A DNA stretch of 64,000 bases from CBDAPE01 sp965198325 (lineage in GTDB: Bacteria; Pseudomonadota; Alphaproteobacteria; UBA828; JAPUJA01). The notes beneath the pieces were generated by a model. That model was not told the DNA's origin and made no database searches. It saw nothing but the letters and a program-made list of their open reading frames with translations. This document shows, piece after piece, positions 44,020 through 53,107 of this stretch. Positions within the stretch are counted from its first letter, which is position 1. Every line of letters starts with the position of its first letter. A program made the position numbers and the translations under genes. The stretch lies in the NCBI GenBank assembly GCA_965198325.1, contig CBDAPE010000013.1, positions 248,001-312,000 on the forward strand, in the 5' to 3' direction.

Positions 44020-45309
44020 GTGGATACCCTGTGCCGCGACTGCGGCCATCGGCCGCCCCCCGACGCCGAGACCTGCCCGGCCTGCGGCTCGGCTCGCGTC
44101 GCGCGGCACAAGGAACTTCATGGCCTCGCCGTCGCCCATCTCGACTGCGACGCCTTCTACGCCGCTATCGAGAAACGCGACCGCCCGGAGTTGCGCGACG
44201 TCCCCGTGATCGTCGGGGGACGCCACCGGGGCGTGGTGTCCGCCTGCTGCTACATCGCCCGCACCTACGGCGTGCACTCGGCCATGCCGATGTTCAAGGC
44301 CCTGAAGGCTTGTCCCGACGCCACCGTCGTCAAGCCCGACATGAAGAAGTACATCGCGGTGGGCCGCGAGGTCCGGTCGATGATGCTTGACTTGACGCCC
44401 CTGGTCGAACCGCTCTCCATCGACGAGGCCTTCATGGACCTCAGCGGCACGGAGTCGCTTCATGGCGCTAGTCCGGCCACTACCCTGGCGGGGCTGGCGC
44501 GCCGGGCGGAGGAGGAGCTTTCCATCACCGTCTCGATCGGGCTCAGCTACAACAAGTTCTTGGCCAAGATCGCCTCCGACCTGGACAAGCCGTGGGGTTT
44601 CGCAGTGATCGGCCGGACCGAGGCCCGGTCCTTTCTCGCCGGCAAGCCGGTCGGTCTGTTGTGGGGGGTGGGCGAGGCCATGCAACGGCGCCTCGTAGGG
44701 GATGGCATCACGCTGATCGGCGAACTGGCCCGCATCGAGGAGGCCGAGCTTGTTGCGCGCTACGGCAAGATCGGCCGGCGGCTGTGGTCGTATGCCCGGG
44801 GCGAGGACGACCGCCCGGTCGACCCCGACCGCGAGGCCAGGAGTATGTCCTCGGAGATCACTCTCGACGAGGACATTTCCGACCCGGACCGGCTGCGGTC
44901 GATCCTGTGGCAGCTCGCCGAGACGGTGGCGCGGCGCATGAAGAAGGCCGGCGTCGCCGGTGAGGGTGTCACGCTGAAGCTCAAGACCGAGGATTTCCGC
45001 ACCATCACCCGAAGCCGCCGTCTCAACATCTCCACGCACTCGGCCGAGGAGATGTTCCGGACAGCCGAGCCCCTTCTCGCCCACGAGGCCGACGGGCGTG
45101 CCTTCCGCCTGATCGGCATCGGCGCCCATGATCTCGTCGAGGCCGGCCAGGTTCTTCAGGGTGACCTCTTCGCCGCTGCCGGTCCGGTCGAGAGCAGGAT
45201 CGACAAGGTACTGGACGCGGTGTGGGACAGGTTCGGCGACGATGCCATCGTCAGGGGCCGCAGCTTCGGCACGAGGCTCAAGCGGCAAGGGCCCTCGAAG
45301 GTCGACTGA
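44020..45309 (+). CDS. dinB: DNA polymerase IV (Y-family, translesion)
   Basis: The 429-residue protein begins with a zinc ribbon (CRDCG and CPACG), a feature of alphaproteobacterial DinB. The polymerase core follows: HLDCDAFYAAIEKRDRPELR, SIDEAFMDLSGTE with the catalytic acids, and GLSYNKFLAKIASDLDKPWG. The C-terminal little-finger domain is complete. The GTG at 44020 was chosen because conserved sequence starts there and the open frame upstream is MITE. It copies past damaged bases with low fidelity. The upstream MITE may change its expression. Confidence 0.88.
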   Translation: MDTLCRDCGHRPPPDAETCPACGSARVARHKELHGLAVAHLDCDAFYAAIEKRDRPELRDVPVIVGGRHRGVVSACCYIARTYGVHSAMPMFKALKACPDATVVKPDMKKYIAVGREVRSMMLDLTPLVEPLSIDEAFMDLSGTESLHGASPATTLAGLARRAEEELSITVSIGLSYNKFLAKIASDLDKPWGFAVIGRTEARSFLAGKPVGLLWGVGEAMQRRLVGDGITLIGELARIEEAELVARYGKIGRRLWSYARGEDDRPVDPDREARSMSSEITLDEDISDPDRLRSILWQLAETVARRMKKAGVAGEGVTLKLKTEDFRTITRSRRLNISTHSAEEMFRTAEPLLAHEADGRAFRLIGIGAHDLVEAGQVLQGDLFAAAGPVESRIDKVLDAVWDRFGDDAIVRGRSFGTRLKRQGPSKVD

Positions 45310-45409
45310 CGCTCGCGGGTTCCGGCGCGGCTCTTCCGACAGGCGCCGTCTGGCGTTCCTGAATTCCGCCCGATGAAATATCGCGGGCGACGCGGCGTCA
45401 TCGCCGCCG

Positions 45410-45547
45410 CTATCTCTGCATCTTCATCCCGATACCGCGCGGCTTGCGAACATCCACCGGCTCGACCCGTCCGCTCTCGCGGTTCCTGCGAATGTCCCGC
45501 TCCGCCTTCTCGGCCGGGTCTTTCCTGCTCATGGATTTCTGCCTCAT
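45410..45547 (-). CDS. small basic hypothetical protein
   Basis: A 45-residue peptide (MRQKSMSRKDPAEKAERDI and so on), highly charged. The longer frame to 45688 is less credible. It may be a real small protein or chance; no family was recognised. Confidence 0.3.
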   Translation of the reverse strand: MRQKSMSRKDPAEKAERDIRRNRESGRVEPVDVRKPRGIGMKMQR

Positions 45548-45684
45548 CTTCCGTTCCCTTCGGTCTCTAAGATGAGCTAGAAATCCTCCCTTATCAAAAC
45601 CCCTCAGTCTGCTCCATAGGCGCTGACGGCGGACAGCGGCTTCCGTGATAGCCGGGCGAAGCGTTGTAATGGGCCGGCGAGCGA

Positions 45685-46050
45685 TCACTCATTGAAGAAG
45701 ACGTATTTGTTGCCGTCCAGATCGCGGAAGTAGCCGCCGTAGAACGTTCCCCCGCGGGGCCCGGGCGCGCCTTCGTCAGTCGCGCCGAGTGAAATGGCCT
45801 TGGCGTACAAGGCGTCGACCTTGTCGTTGCTGCCGGCATGGAGCGCGACCATATTGCCGTTGCCGGGTTTCGCTTCGTTGCCGTCGGCGGGCTTGATGAT
45901 CATGAACATGGTGGCGCCTTCGCCGTCTGACCAGCCGACGGAGTGATCCGATTCTATCGTGCGTTTGGCGCCCATCTCGGCCAGCAGCACGTCCCAGAAT
46001 TTCGCCGCGCGGGCCATATCGTTGGTGCCGACGGTGAGATATCCAATCAT
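45685..46050 (-). CDS. VOC family protein (glyoxalase-like)
   Basis: A 121-residue protein of the PhnB-like lyase type with MIGYLTVGTNDMARAAKFWD at the start and TFYGGYFRDLDGNKYVFFNE at the end, the typical metal-ligand positions. It stands alone in its operon. The function is not predictable from the fold. Confidence 0.85.
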   Translation of the reverse strand: MIGYLTVGTNDMARAAKFWDVLLAEMGAKRTIESDHSVGWSDGEGATMFMIIKPADGNEAKPGNGNMVALHAGSNDKVDALYAKAISLGATDEGAPGPRGGTFYGGYFRDLDGNKYVFFNE

Positions 46051-46500
46051 GTTTTTCCCCTTCTATGATGCCTGTCCATAGCCCGTTGAAAAAGACGCCG
46101 CTGACCGTGTTTCAACCCACAACACAGCATAATGGGGCGAAGACGGTCCCACCAACCGCCGAGACGACGAGGACGATGTGAGCGACCAGAATAGCTCAGG
46201 CAGACGCAATAAGCACGAATAAGCAGATTTTTCAAACGCCAGAGGACCGGAACGCTACAAATGATGGACGCTTCCATGCCCGTTCCCCATCCGCTGGCCG
46301 AGCGCATGGACCCCGAGTAGGGTAAATGGGGCGGTGGCATGCTCGCCGCTCTCGTGGTCGATGGTCGCGGCCTGCCGCCGCCGCAGCGCTTCACGAGCGT
46401 CCTGGCTGGGAGCACCGGGCATCGTGCCGCGTGCGATCGCATCGGGGTCGATCACCTCTACCCCGCTGAGCCAGGTGGTGCGCGTTAAGGTGGAATTGCC
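46051..46500. other. spacer, possibly with decayed coding sequence
   Basis: A minus-strand frame at 46255-46512 (EVIDPDAIARGTMPGAPSQD) is open but is cut by the MITE, and no family is known. Confidence 0.35.
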
Positions 46501-46663
46501 TGTCCCTCCCATTTATTCTATCCGCGGCAGAAACCCTGCTATTTTGGGCGCATCTGCGACTGGCTTGGCTGGTTGCACCGAAGGACGTTCAGTTGATGAC
46601 GAGGTGCGATGTTCTTGAGCTGTCGCATGGCGCGACTGCAAAAGCCCGAGAGAACACCGTGTG
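46501..46663. mobile_element. MITE-family fragment (left part)
   Basis: Starts TGTCCCTCCCATTTATTCTA and runs through GCAGAAACCCTGCTATTTTG to GAGAACACCGTG; it then stops at IS3 sequence. It is of the same type as 47130-47379. Confidence 0.7.
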
Positions 46664-46803
46664 TCCCCCGTCAGCACTTATGAGACAGATTGCGGTTATT
46701 GAATAACGGAGGATTTCTGGCTCAACGTAACCGCCAAGGAGTGGAGAGATGAGACAGCAATCCGGAACCCGAGAATCGTCGTCTGAGCGGCTTGTCAAGG
46801 GCG
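46664..46803 (+). pseudogene. IS3 left end and orfA start fragment
   Basis: The sequence TATTGAATAACGGAGGATTT and CGCCAAGGAGTGGAG match the left end of the IS3 at 51136. The ATG and first ~20 codons remain before IS6 sequence begins. Confidence 0.7.
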
Positions 46804-46856
46804 TTGTCAGAGCAAATCGGCTTGAGCCCCCTGGCGAGGTCTCTTAGCGTTTAAGA

Positions 46857-47129
46857 ATGCAAAACCCCTTCCGTTATTTCAACAGTTCGCCCGAGATCAT
46901 CTGGCTCGCTGTGATGATGTATGTTCGCTTCCCGCTGTCGCTGCGGCAGGTCGAGGACCTGCTGTCCGAGCGTGGCATCGACATCTGCCACGAGACCGTG
47001 CGGTACTGGTGGAACCGGTTTGGTCCGCTGTTTGCCGCGGAGATCCGGAAGCGCCGGGTTCATCGTCATTGGTATTCGAACTGGCGCTGGCACCTTGATG
47101 AGGAGTTCGTGCGGATCAACGGGAAGACC
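46857..47129 (+). pseudogene. IS6 family transposase, N-terminal part
   Basis: The frame MQNPFRYFNSSPEIIWLAVM, with RFPLSLRQVEDLLSERG and WRWHLDEEFVRINGK, is the start of IS6/IS26-like transposases (first Asp at WHLDE). It is cut by the MITE at 47130. Confidence 0.8.
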
Positions 47130-47379
47130 TGTCCCTTCCATTAATCCCATCCGGCGCAGAAACCCAGGTATTTTGGGCGCCCCAGCGACTGGCTTCGCCG
47201 GTCGCGCCGAAGGACGTCCAGGCGATGACGAGGCGCGATGATCTTGAGCTGCCGCATGGCGCGACTGCGAAAGCCCGAGAGAACGCCGCGAAGCAGGATC
47301 GCGTGCAGCCCACCAACGCTAGCGGCATCACCCGGAAAAGCCTGGACTTCTACCGCCGGACGAACTCTACAGGAGGGAC
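47130..47379. mobile_element. 250-bp MITE-like element, copy D
   Basis: Left end TGTCCCTTCCATTAATCCCA, right end GCCGGACGAACTCTACAGG. The interior lacks the integrase codons of copies A and C and carries a different 130-base piece (GGATCGCGTGCAGCC and others). It cuts the IS6 transposase. Confidence 0.7.
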
Positions 47380-47444
47380 GATAGCCCTTCGGGCCTCGAG
47401 ACACGTTTCGGACCCGCGAATGGCGGAGCGAAAGGACGAAGACG

Positions 47445-48092
47445 ATGCTCGACCGCAAGAAAGACGAGGAGAGCGCCAAGCCCGCGCCGGAAACGGCGCC
47501 CGACAACGACGATCCCAAGAGCGCGGCCGAGCCGGCTTACGTACCGACCCCGGCCACCCCCAAGCCTCCGGCACCGGGGCTGTCCGGTATGTCCGCGATC
47601 CCCCGCCGGCTCGCGGACATACCGCAAGGAGACTTCTGGACGAGTGCTCCGCCGGCATGGCTCGATGGCTATCTGTCGGCCGCCGCACTCGCGCCCCTGG
47701 CGCCCCGCCCCGGGGTTTGGCTCTCCGCCGTAGCGGAGCGGGACCGAGGCATGGGTGATGACCGGACGCTGGAGCAATTCCTTTCGCTGGCGACGGGACG
47801 GTACAACGAACTCCTCACCGGACTGGGCGAGGGAAGATTCGGTGCGGCGATGCTCGCCGGTCTGGGCGACGGCGATCTCACGGCCTGGGCACGGGGCTTC
47901 GCCCAAGGCGTCCGAGTTCTCGAGGACGTCTGGCTCCGGCGGAAGTTCCAGGCAGACGATCGTCGGGCGCTGTCGCTGATCGCCGCTCTCGCGGGCGGAG
48001 AGCCTCCCGATGAAACCTCACGCGGCGTTCTGGCGGAGTTCATCGATGGAAGAGCCGCAATACGGCAGGACCCCCGAGCTGTTGCCCGCTAA
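47445..48092 (+). CDS. UPF0149 (YecA/YgfB-like) family protein
   Basis: A 215-residue protein. Residues 1-50 are a low-complexity Pro/Ala/Lys segment. After it comes the UPF0149 helical domain: APPAWLDGYLSAAALAPL and LTAWARGFAQGVRVLEDVW. There is no C-terminal SEC-C zinc motif. Function of this family is poorly known. A GGACG site precedes the ATG, and MITE D lies 65 bases upstream. Confidence 0.6.
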   Translation: MLDRKKDEESAKPAPETAPDNDDPKSAAEPAYVPTPATPKPPAPGLSGMSAIPRRLADIPQGDFWTSAPPAWLDGYLSAAALAPLAPRPGVWLSAVAERDRGMGDDRTLEQFLSLATGRYNELLTGLGEGRFGAAMLAGLGDGDLTAWARGFAQGVRVLEDVWLRRKFQADDRRALSLIAALAGGEPPDETSRGVLAEFIDGRAAIRQDPRAVAR

Positions 48093-48454
48093 CGAAGAGT
48101 GAAGCCTGGCGATGTTGAAGGCCGGAGATCAGGATTTCCGGGCCATCATCGAGCACTGGACGCCGGCTGCCTCGGGCTGGGATACCCCAAGCCGGGTGAG
48201 GATTTCATGACGACCATCGAAGCCCGCCGCGTCACAGCGACGATGAAGATAACACAACCGATGCCGGATCTTGATGGAATGGACGCGCCGGTACGCCACT
48301 GCCTGAATTCCGCTTGTCCAGCCCGCATGGTCACTGCGCGGTCGCCGTTCTACCGATCCGGCTCACAACTCATGGTGTCGCGCTCGGATTTGGCCGATGG
48401 CCAAAAAATCTGAATCAATGAGGCTAACGGATTCTCCGCCAGCCCAGGCGGCCG
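48093..48454. other. no clear gene
   Basis: A short frame from 48112 (MLKAGDQDFRAIIEHWTPAA) looks coding but ends after about 30 codons. It may be a remnant. Confidence 0.35.
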
Positions 48455-48649
48455 TTAGTTATCGGTCGCCATCTCAGGGTCAAACGGCGATGCCTTGGAA
48501 GCGCGTGCGAAGCAAGACCCGCATAGCATCCGGCGTGCCGGCGTGGTCTCGAACTCGCGGCCGCAGAGGGAGCACGGCCGGCGGCGCGAGACGAAAGGCG
48601 GCGTTGGGGATTCGCCGCCTTCCGTGAACTCTTCCGGGCCGTTCGTCAT
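48455..48649 (-). CDS. small zinc-ribbon protein
   Basis: A 64-residue protein with a C-x2-C...C-x2-C zinc site (CSLCGREFETTPARRMLCGSC), suggesting a nucleic-acid-binding or structural ribbon. Only the zinc site is recognisable. Confidence 0.5.
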   Translation of the reverse strand: MTNGPEEFTEGGESPTPPFVSRRRPCSLCGREFETTPARRMLCGSCFARASKASPFDPEMATDN

Positions 48650-48752
48650 TCCGCCTCCATGAGCCCTGCGAGCGCGGCCGCTTGCCCGCCGTCAAGCCAT
48701 TCAGGACATCTGAGGCAGCTACTTGACAGTGGATTTGGTTCATCCTGGATTG

Positions 48753-49115
48753 ATGTCAAGCCGCTTGGCGTTGATGGTTCAATCGGCGGTTTCAGGTGGT
48801 CAGTTGCTTGATCTTTGCCCTCCTTTCGAAGATGGCCGTGTCGCGCCCGAAGGAGGCGCCGGCGACCACTATCAGTTGGCTTATATCCGGGCGCGGTTCG
48901 ACGCGCCCAAGCCGGTCACGATCGGCGGCCCGTGGGGAATGTGGGACCTTCTCGATCCGGCCCACGACCCGGTTGAATTCCTGACCCTGCTCGCGGACGA
49001 ATACTGGCCCATCCTCAATCCACCCCTCCACGAAACCTTGCTCGCAGTTTTCGATGGGCTGGCCGTTCCGGCCCCGAGTGACGGCGAGAATCACGGCGAG
49101 GATTTCGCCGACTGA
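48753..49115 (+). CDS. hypothetical protein
   Basis: About 120 residues, acidic, with a compact region (PVTIGGPWGMWDLLDPAHDP) and no membrane segment. The ATG at 48753 is a choice; a TTG upstream is possible. Not recognised; it looks like a real gene by codon use. No partner is evident. Confidence 0.45.
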   Translation: MSSRLALMVQSAVSGGQLLDLCPPFEDGRVAPEGGAGDHYQLAYIRARFDAPKPVTIGGPWGMWDLLDPAHDPVEFLTLLADEYWPILNPPLHETLLAVFDGLAVPAPSDGENHGEDFAD

Positions 49116-49610
49116 AATCTACGCCCTCGACGCCACGATTCGGGCTCTTCGATCGCGCCAATCTCGCCGGTTTTACGGAACCCTCGATCACGCGCATTTA
49201 TCCGGCCGTAAACAGCCGGTAAATCGCCGCTTCACGCCCCCTTACCAGCGCCGAGTGCCAAGACTTTCCACCGCGTCCGTCGCCCGCTTCGCGCCTGGAA
49301 CCGCCTCGCACAACCTGTCGATAATGTTCCCTCTGTCCCGCCTGGTCCCGGATAGTCCCGCCTGGTCCCACTTCGATTCGCCGGTGCCAAGACTTGTGAT
49401 GCCCTGCACGGAGACAGGTTCGCGGCGGACTGCGCACACAGCCAACCACCCCGCACATTTGTCTCTGAACAGGCTATTGGTGGCCAAGCGCTGGAAACAT
49501 GGGCGGTATTCGGACCCATTCCGGTACTGCATCTGCTCCCGGGCTCCAGGCCGCGGAGCAAACGGGCCCCTGTCAGGGCGGCGTCTCCGGTGGTCCGCTG
49601 GCCGGGTGAG
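49116..49610. other. non-coding stretch with short repeats
   Basis: Direct repeats such as CCCGCCTGGTCCC (twice near 49335-49370) and GTGCCAAGACTT (49256 and 49383) are visible, but no gene. Open frames on both strands look like shadows. Confidence 0.5.
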
Positions 49611-49613
49611 TTT

Positions 49614-49831
49614 CCTGTTAAACAGGGGAAAACAGGGAATTTTTTGCATTTCAGGCCCAATAACAGGGGTTTTCGGACGATGCGGGCGACGCCCTGTAGA
49701 ATTCTGTACGTTATCTCAATGAGTTGCACCGCAAAAAAGCACTTTCCTGTTATTGACGATAACAGGACTTGTTATTGGCTAATAACAGGGCATTTTTCCG
49801 CCGTAACAGGGCGCATCTTCGGATTAACAGG
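49614..49831. repeat. array of nine CCTGTT/AACAGG motifs
   Basis: Copies in both orientations at 49614, 49621, 49631, 49662, 49746, 49761, 49784, 49805 and 49826. Two pairs form hairpins (CCTGTTAAACAGG and CCTGTTATTGACGATAACAGG). It lies at the 3' end of the recombinase gene. Such arrays are common in alphaproteobacteria beside this recombinase; the role is unknown. Confidence 0.75.
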
Positions 49832-49848
49832 GCCGCGTAGAGGCGCGA

Positions 49849-50493
49849 TCAGCGCCTGCCATGCGTCGCCCCGGCAGACGAGCCGGATACCCCGAGTGCC
49901 TCGAACATGGTGCCCTGCTCGGACCAGAGCCTGGGCATCGGCGTGCGCATCAGCTGCTCGAGCGTGAGGCCGGGGGGTTGCCGCCCGGCGAGGATGGCGC
50001 GTTGCAGATCCGGTGCAAGAAAGGCGAGTCGTACCAGGCGGCGGAGATAAGGTGATGGGGGAGCGGCCTCGATCACGGGAAGACCGGCGTCGTCGGCTTC
50101 CAGCATTGTATGGGCTGCCCGCAACGCCTTGATCAGCACCGGGTCCCGTCGCGATACGGGGCTTGTGCTGCCGATTATCCAGCTCCGCCCGCCGCGCAGG
50201 CGCAGGCGCACCGGCAATATCAGCCGGAGCAGTGCGCCATCGGCGGCATCGGGTTCAGCTGTCTCGCCGGGTACCAGCCGCGAGCGCAAGGTTGCAAGCA
50301 ACGTCACCGGCATCAGGAGCTGCAGCGACTGCGCGTGAACCTCGACGCGGACCGGCAGGGCCAGTGGATCGGCGGCGCTCGCCGGTGCGATGCGCCGGAT
50401 GACCTCGCTGAGCATGCCTTCGAGCGCCAGCCCGGGAACCCGTGTCAATGGCAGCCGAAAATTGCGCACCTTTGGCAATCGAAAATTACTCAC
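49849..50493 (-). pseudogene. large serine-type recombinase, C-terminal part only
   Basis: The end (DPVLIKALRAAHTML, LVRLAFLAPDLQRAILAGRQ, and the LTLEQL...WSEQ segment) is the C-terminal part of alphaproteobacterial recombinase-family proteins. The catalytic resolvase and recombinase domains are missing; an IS-end-like stretch (GGCAATCGAAAATTACTC) joins it to DUF2924. It is a deletion product. Confidence 0.7.
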
Positions 50494-50497
50494 TTCG

Positions 50498-50706
50498 AGC
50501 GTGCCACGACGCTTCAGCTGGCGACGTGACTCACGATTGAGCCCTCCGAGCGCTTCAGCCTGGAGCCGCTAGGCCAGCATCAGGCGCAGCAACTCGACCG
50601 AGCGCAGCGGCGGTGGCGCGCCGTAGCGTGTGCGCCACGCGGCGCGGAGCCCCTCGAGGTCGAGGCCCGCGAGAGCCCCGACTTGCTGTGCGGTCGACTC
50701 GTTCAC
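50498..50706 (-). pseudogene. DUF2924 protein with a premature stop
   Basis: The GTG at 50704-50706 overlaps the DUF3489 stop. The product VGALAGLDLEGLRAAWRTRY then LLRLMLA meets TAG at 50569-50571 and resumes RLQAEALGGLNRESRRQLKR. A Tyr codon (TAC) is expected there. The frame then runs into the recombinase remnant. Confidence 0.7.
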
Positions 50707-50993
50707 TGTGCACCCCCGCTGCGATAGCGGCGGATGCCGTCGATCTTCCCGGAGGTAATCACCAGCCCACGCTGCTTGAGCAATCCGGCAAGCGCACCGC
50801 GCACCGAGTGCGCTTGCCAGCCGGTGGCAGACATCATCTTGGCGATGCTCGCACCATCGCGCTGTGCCAGCAGCGTGGCAAGCTGGTCGAGCCTGGTGGT
50901 CGCCGGGGGCTGGGCGGGCGCGGGCTCCGGGAGTGCCGGGGCCTTGCGCTTGGGACGGTTGGCGGCTTTTGCAGTCCTGGAATCTTTGGTCAT
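50703..50993 (-). CDS. DUF3489 domain protein
   Basis: A 96-residue protein with a basic Pro/Ala-rich N-terminus and a winged-helix-like C-terminal domain (LLAQRDGASIAKMMSATGWQ, HSVRGALAGLLKQRGL). It sits first in the DUF3489/DUF2924/recombinase module and is intact. Confidence 0.8.
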   Translation of the reverse strand: MTKDSRTAKAANRPKRKAPALPEPAPAQPPATTRLDQLATLLAQRDGASIAKMMSATGWQAHSVRGALAGLLKQRGLVITSGKIDGIRRYRSGGAQ

Positions 50994-51202
50994 TTTAGTC
51001 TCCTCGGTTACGTGACGGCCTGGTTGCCGCCGCCACCGCGGAAAGCCCGGGCGGGCCGGGCCTGGACACACTGACGCTCTCTTCGCGCGGCAAGTCCAGT
51101 CGAATCGGCTACTCTTGATGTTCATTATACGTTCTGTTAGACAGATAGGGGGTATTGAATAACGGAGGATTTCTGTCTCATCGTAACCGCCAAGGAGTGG
51201 AG

Positions 51203-51577
51203 ATGAGCCAGAGATCCGGAACCCGGGAATTGTCGTCCGAGCGGCTTGTGAAGAACATCCGCCGGGCGACCCGCAAGCAGTATTCGGCCGAGGAGAAGAT
51301 CCGCATCGTGCTGGATGGCCTGCGTGGTGGGTCCAGCAGTGCCGAGCTGTGCCGTCGCGAGGGGATCGCCGAGAGCCATTATTACAGCTGGTCCAAGGAG
51401 TTCCTGGAAGCCGGCAAGCGCCGGCTGGCGGGCGACACGGCGCGCGCGGCCACGAACAGCGAGGTCGCTGATCTTCGCCGGGAGGCGCGACAGCTGAAGA
51501 AAGTCGCCGCCGGGCAGGCCCTGAAACTGTGGTCGCTTAAAAAAAGCATGATCGCGGATGGGGGAGGCGAGGAATGA
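51203..51577 (+). CDS. IS3 orfA
   Basis: A 124-residue HTH protein (RKQYSAEEKIRIVLDGLRGG, SSAELCRREGIAESHYYSW) with a helical tail. AAGGAGTGG precedes the ATG at 51203. It overlaps orfB by ATGA. Confidence 0.88.
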   Translation: MSQRSGTRELSSERLVKNIRRATRKQYSAEEKIRIVLDGLRGGSSSAELCRREGIAESHYYSWSKEFLEAGKRRLAGDTARAATNSEVADLRREARQLKKVAAGQALKLWSLKKSMIADGGGEE

Positions 51578-52555
51578 GATACCCGGCCTCCGAGAAACTG
51601 GACATCATCCGCCTAGTCGAGCACTCCCGTCTGCCGGTGCGCCGGACGCTGGAGAAGCTCGGTATCCTGCCAGCGGGATTTTACCGATGGTACGACCGCT
51701 ACCAGACCGGTGGGCACGAGGCGCTGGAAGACAGATCGCCCAAGTCGAAACAGGTCTGGAACCGCATCCCGGATGATGTTCGGGAGCGGATCGTGGAGAT
51801 GGCCCTGGACGAGCCTGAGCTGTCACCACGGGAGCTGGCGACGCACGTTATCGACACGGAAGGCTATTTTGTCTCAGAGGCTTCGGTCTACCGGCTGCTC
51901 AAGGTGCACGACCTGATCACCAACCCAGCCTTCGTTGTGATCAAGGCCGCCGATGGGTTCAAGGACAAGACCGTCAGGCCCAATCAGCCGTGGCAGACAG
52001 ACTTCACCTCCCTCAAGGTCATCGGTTGGGGCTGGTTCTATCTCTCGACCATCCTCGACGACTTCTCGCGCTCTATCATCGCCTGGAAGCTGTGTACGAC
52101 GATGCGGACCGAAGACGTCACCGACACGCTGGAACTGGCGCTCAAGGCATCGGGCTGCGATCGGGCGAAGGTCGTCCATAAGCCCCGGCTGTTGTCGGAC
52201 AATGGATCCAGCCATATCTCCGGCGGCTTGGCCGAATGGCTCGATGATCGGAGCATGGAGCATGTCCGTGGCGCACCTTACCATCCCCAGACCCAGGGCA
52301 AGATCGAGCGCTGGCACCAGACGCTGAAGAACCGGGTCCTGCTCGAGAACTATTATCTGCCCGGTGATCTCGAAGCCAAGCCTCGGCGCCTTCGTCGAGC
52401 ACTACAACCACCGGCGCTACCACGAGAGCTTAAATAACCTCACGCCCGCCGATGTCTACTTCGGGCGCGGCCAGACCATCCTGCCGAAAAGAGAAAGGAT
52501 CAAACGAAAGATCATCGAGCACCGGCGCTTGCAACACCGCAACGGCGCTGCATAA
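51574..52555 (+). pseudogene. IS3 orfB with a late frameshift
   Basis: An intact DDE core reads WQTDFTSLKVIGWGW (Asp), LSDNGSSHISGGLAEW (Asp) and GKIERWHQTLKNR (Glu). At about 52382 the frame slips after DLEAK; the true end (LGAFVEHYNHRRYHESLNNL) is in the next frame. The frame stops at 52437 and the last 60 residues are therefore lost. Confidence 0.85.
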
Positions 52556-52619
52556 AATCAACAACCAGATGAGCCAGAGCCTCCGTCGTTTTAGGCCCCA
52601 TTCTGTCTCAAATCATCTG

Positions 52620-52715
52620 ACGACGGACAGCCACGGCATCGCACCGGTCCCGCGCGACCATCCGGCTTATCCATTCATGTTCGATCGGGACGGTGATGGT
52701 ACGGTCTGCGAATAG
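52620..52715 (+). pseudogene. Excalibur calcium-binding domain, C-terminal remnant
   Basis: DHPAYPFMFDRDGDGTVCE and stop match the Excalibur motif (DxDxDGxxCE) often found at the end of secreted nucleases. The upstream part was removed by IS3. Confidence 0.55.
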
Positions 52716-53107
52716 CCTGTCCCAGTCAACCCGAAGCGATATGCATGCGGACAGGGCGAACCTCCTTCGCCAGTCTTGAATCACAACCATCTTCAAAAGG
52801 GAATCCCTTGCGAGTCAGATTTTGCCGCCGTTGGTGTAATTGCCGTATGGCGTAGGAAATTATCTGTTGCCGCGAGGAAGCGATCGGGGATTGCGGTCGG
52901 CGCGCATCGGGAGCCGGAGCCCGCGCGGAGAGTGAGCACAAGAGACGGTCACTTCGACAAACTGAATTCGTTCGTGTTAGATATCGGCGTCGGCACATTG
53001 CAGTGTTCAATGCTCGGACAGACGGCGAACCGCGGGGACCATGTTAAATTCTATTAATAATTATATAATCCCTATAATTTCCAATTTTTAGATATGCCCT
53101 AAATCAC
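52716..53107. other. AT-rich promoter-like region
   Basis: No gene. The last 60 bases are AT-rich (TATAATCCCTATAATTTCC), much lower in GC than the surroundings, and hold -10-like hexamers before the TPR gene. Confidence 0.4.

Larger units (their letters stand above)
51136..52613 (+). mobile_element. IS3 family element, nearly complete
   Basis: The ends are imperfect inverted repeats (GTTAGACAGATAGGGGGT and, inverted, TTGAGACAGAATGGGGCC). It holds orfA and orfB with a frameshift in orfB. It serves as the reference for the fragments at 19583, 21154, 29666 and 46664. Confidence 0.85.

Noticed and set aside
43828..45288. 486-codon minus-strand frame
   Set aside because: Antisense to dinB; GC-rich codon bias opens this frame.
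46255..46512. Minus-strand 85-codon gene
   Set aside because: Its start lies in MITE sequence and no family pattern is visible.
49614..49831. CRISPR array
   Set aside because: Motifs are only 6-8 bases, in both orientations, with irregular spacing; no cas genes are present.
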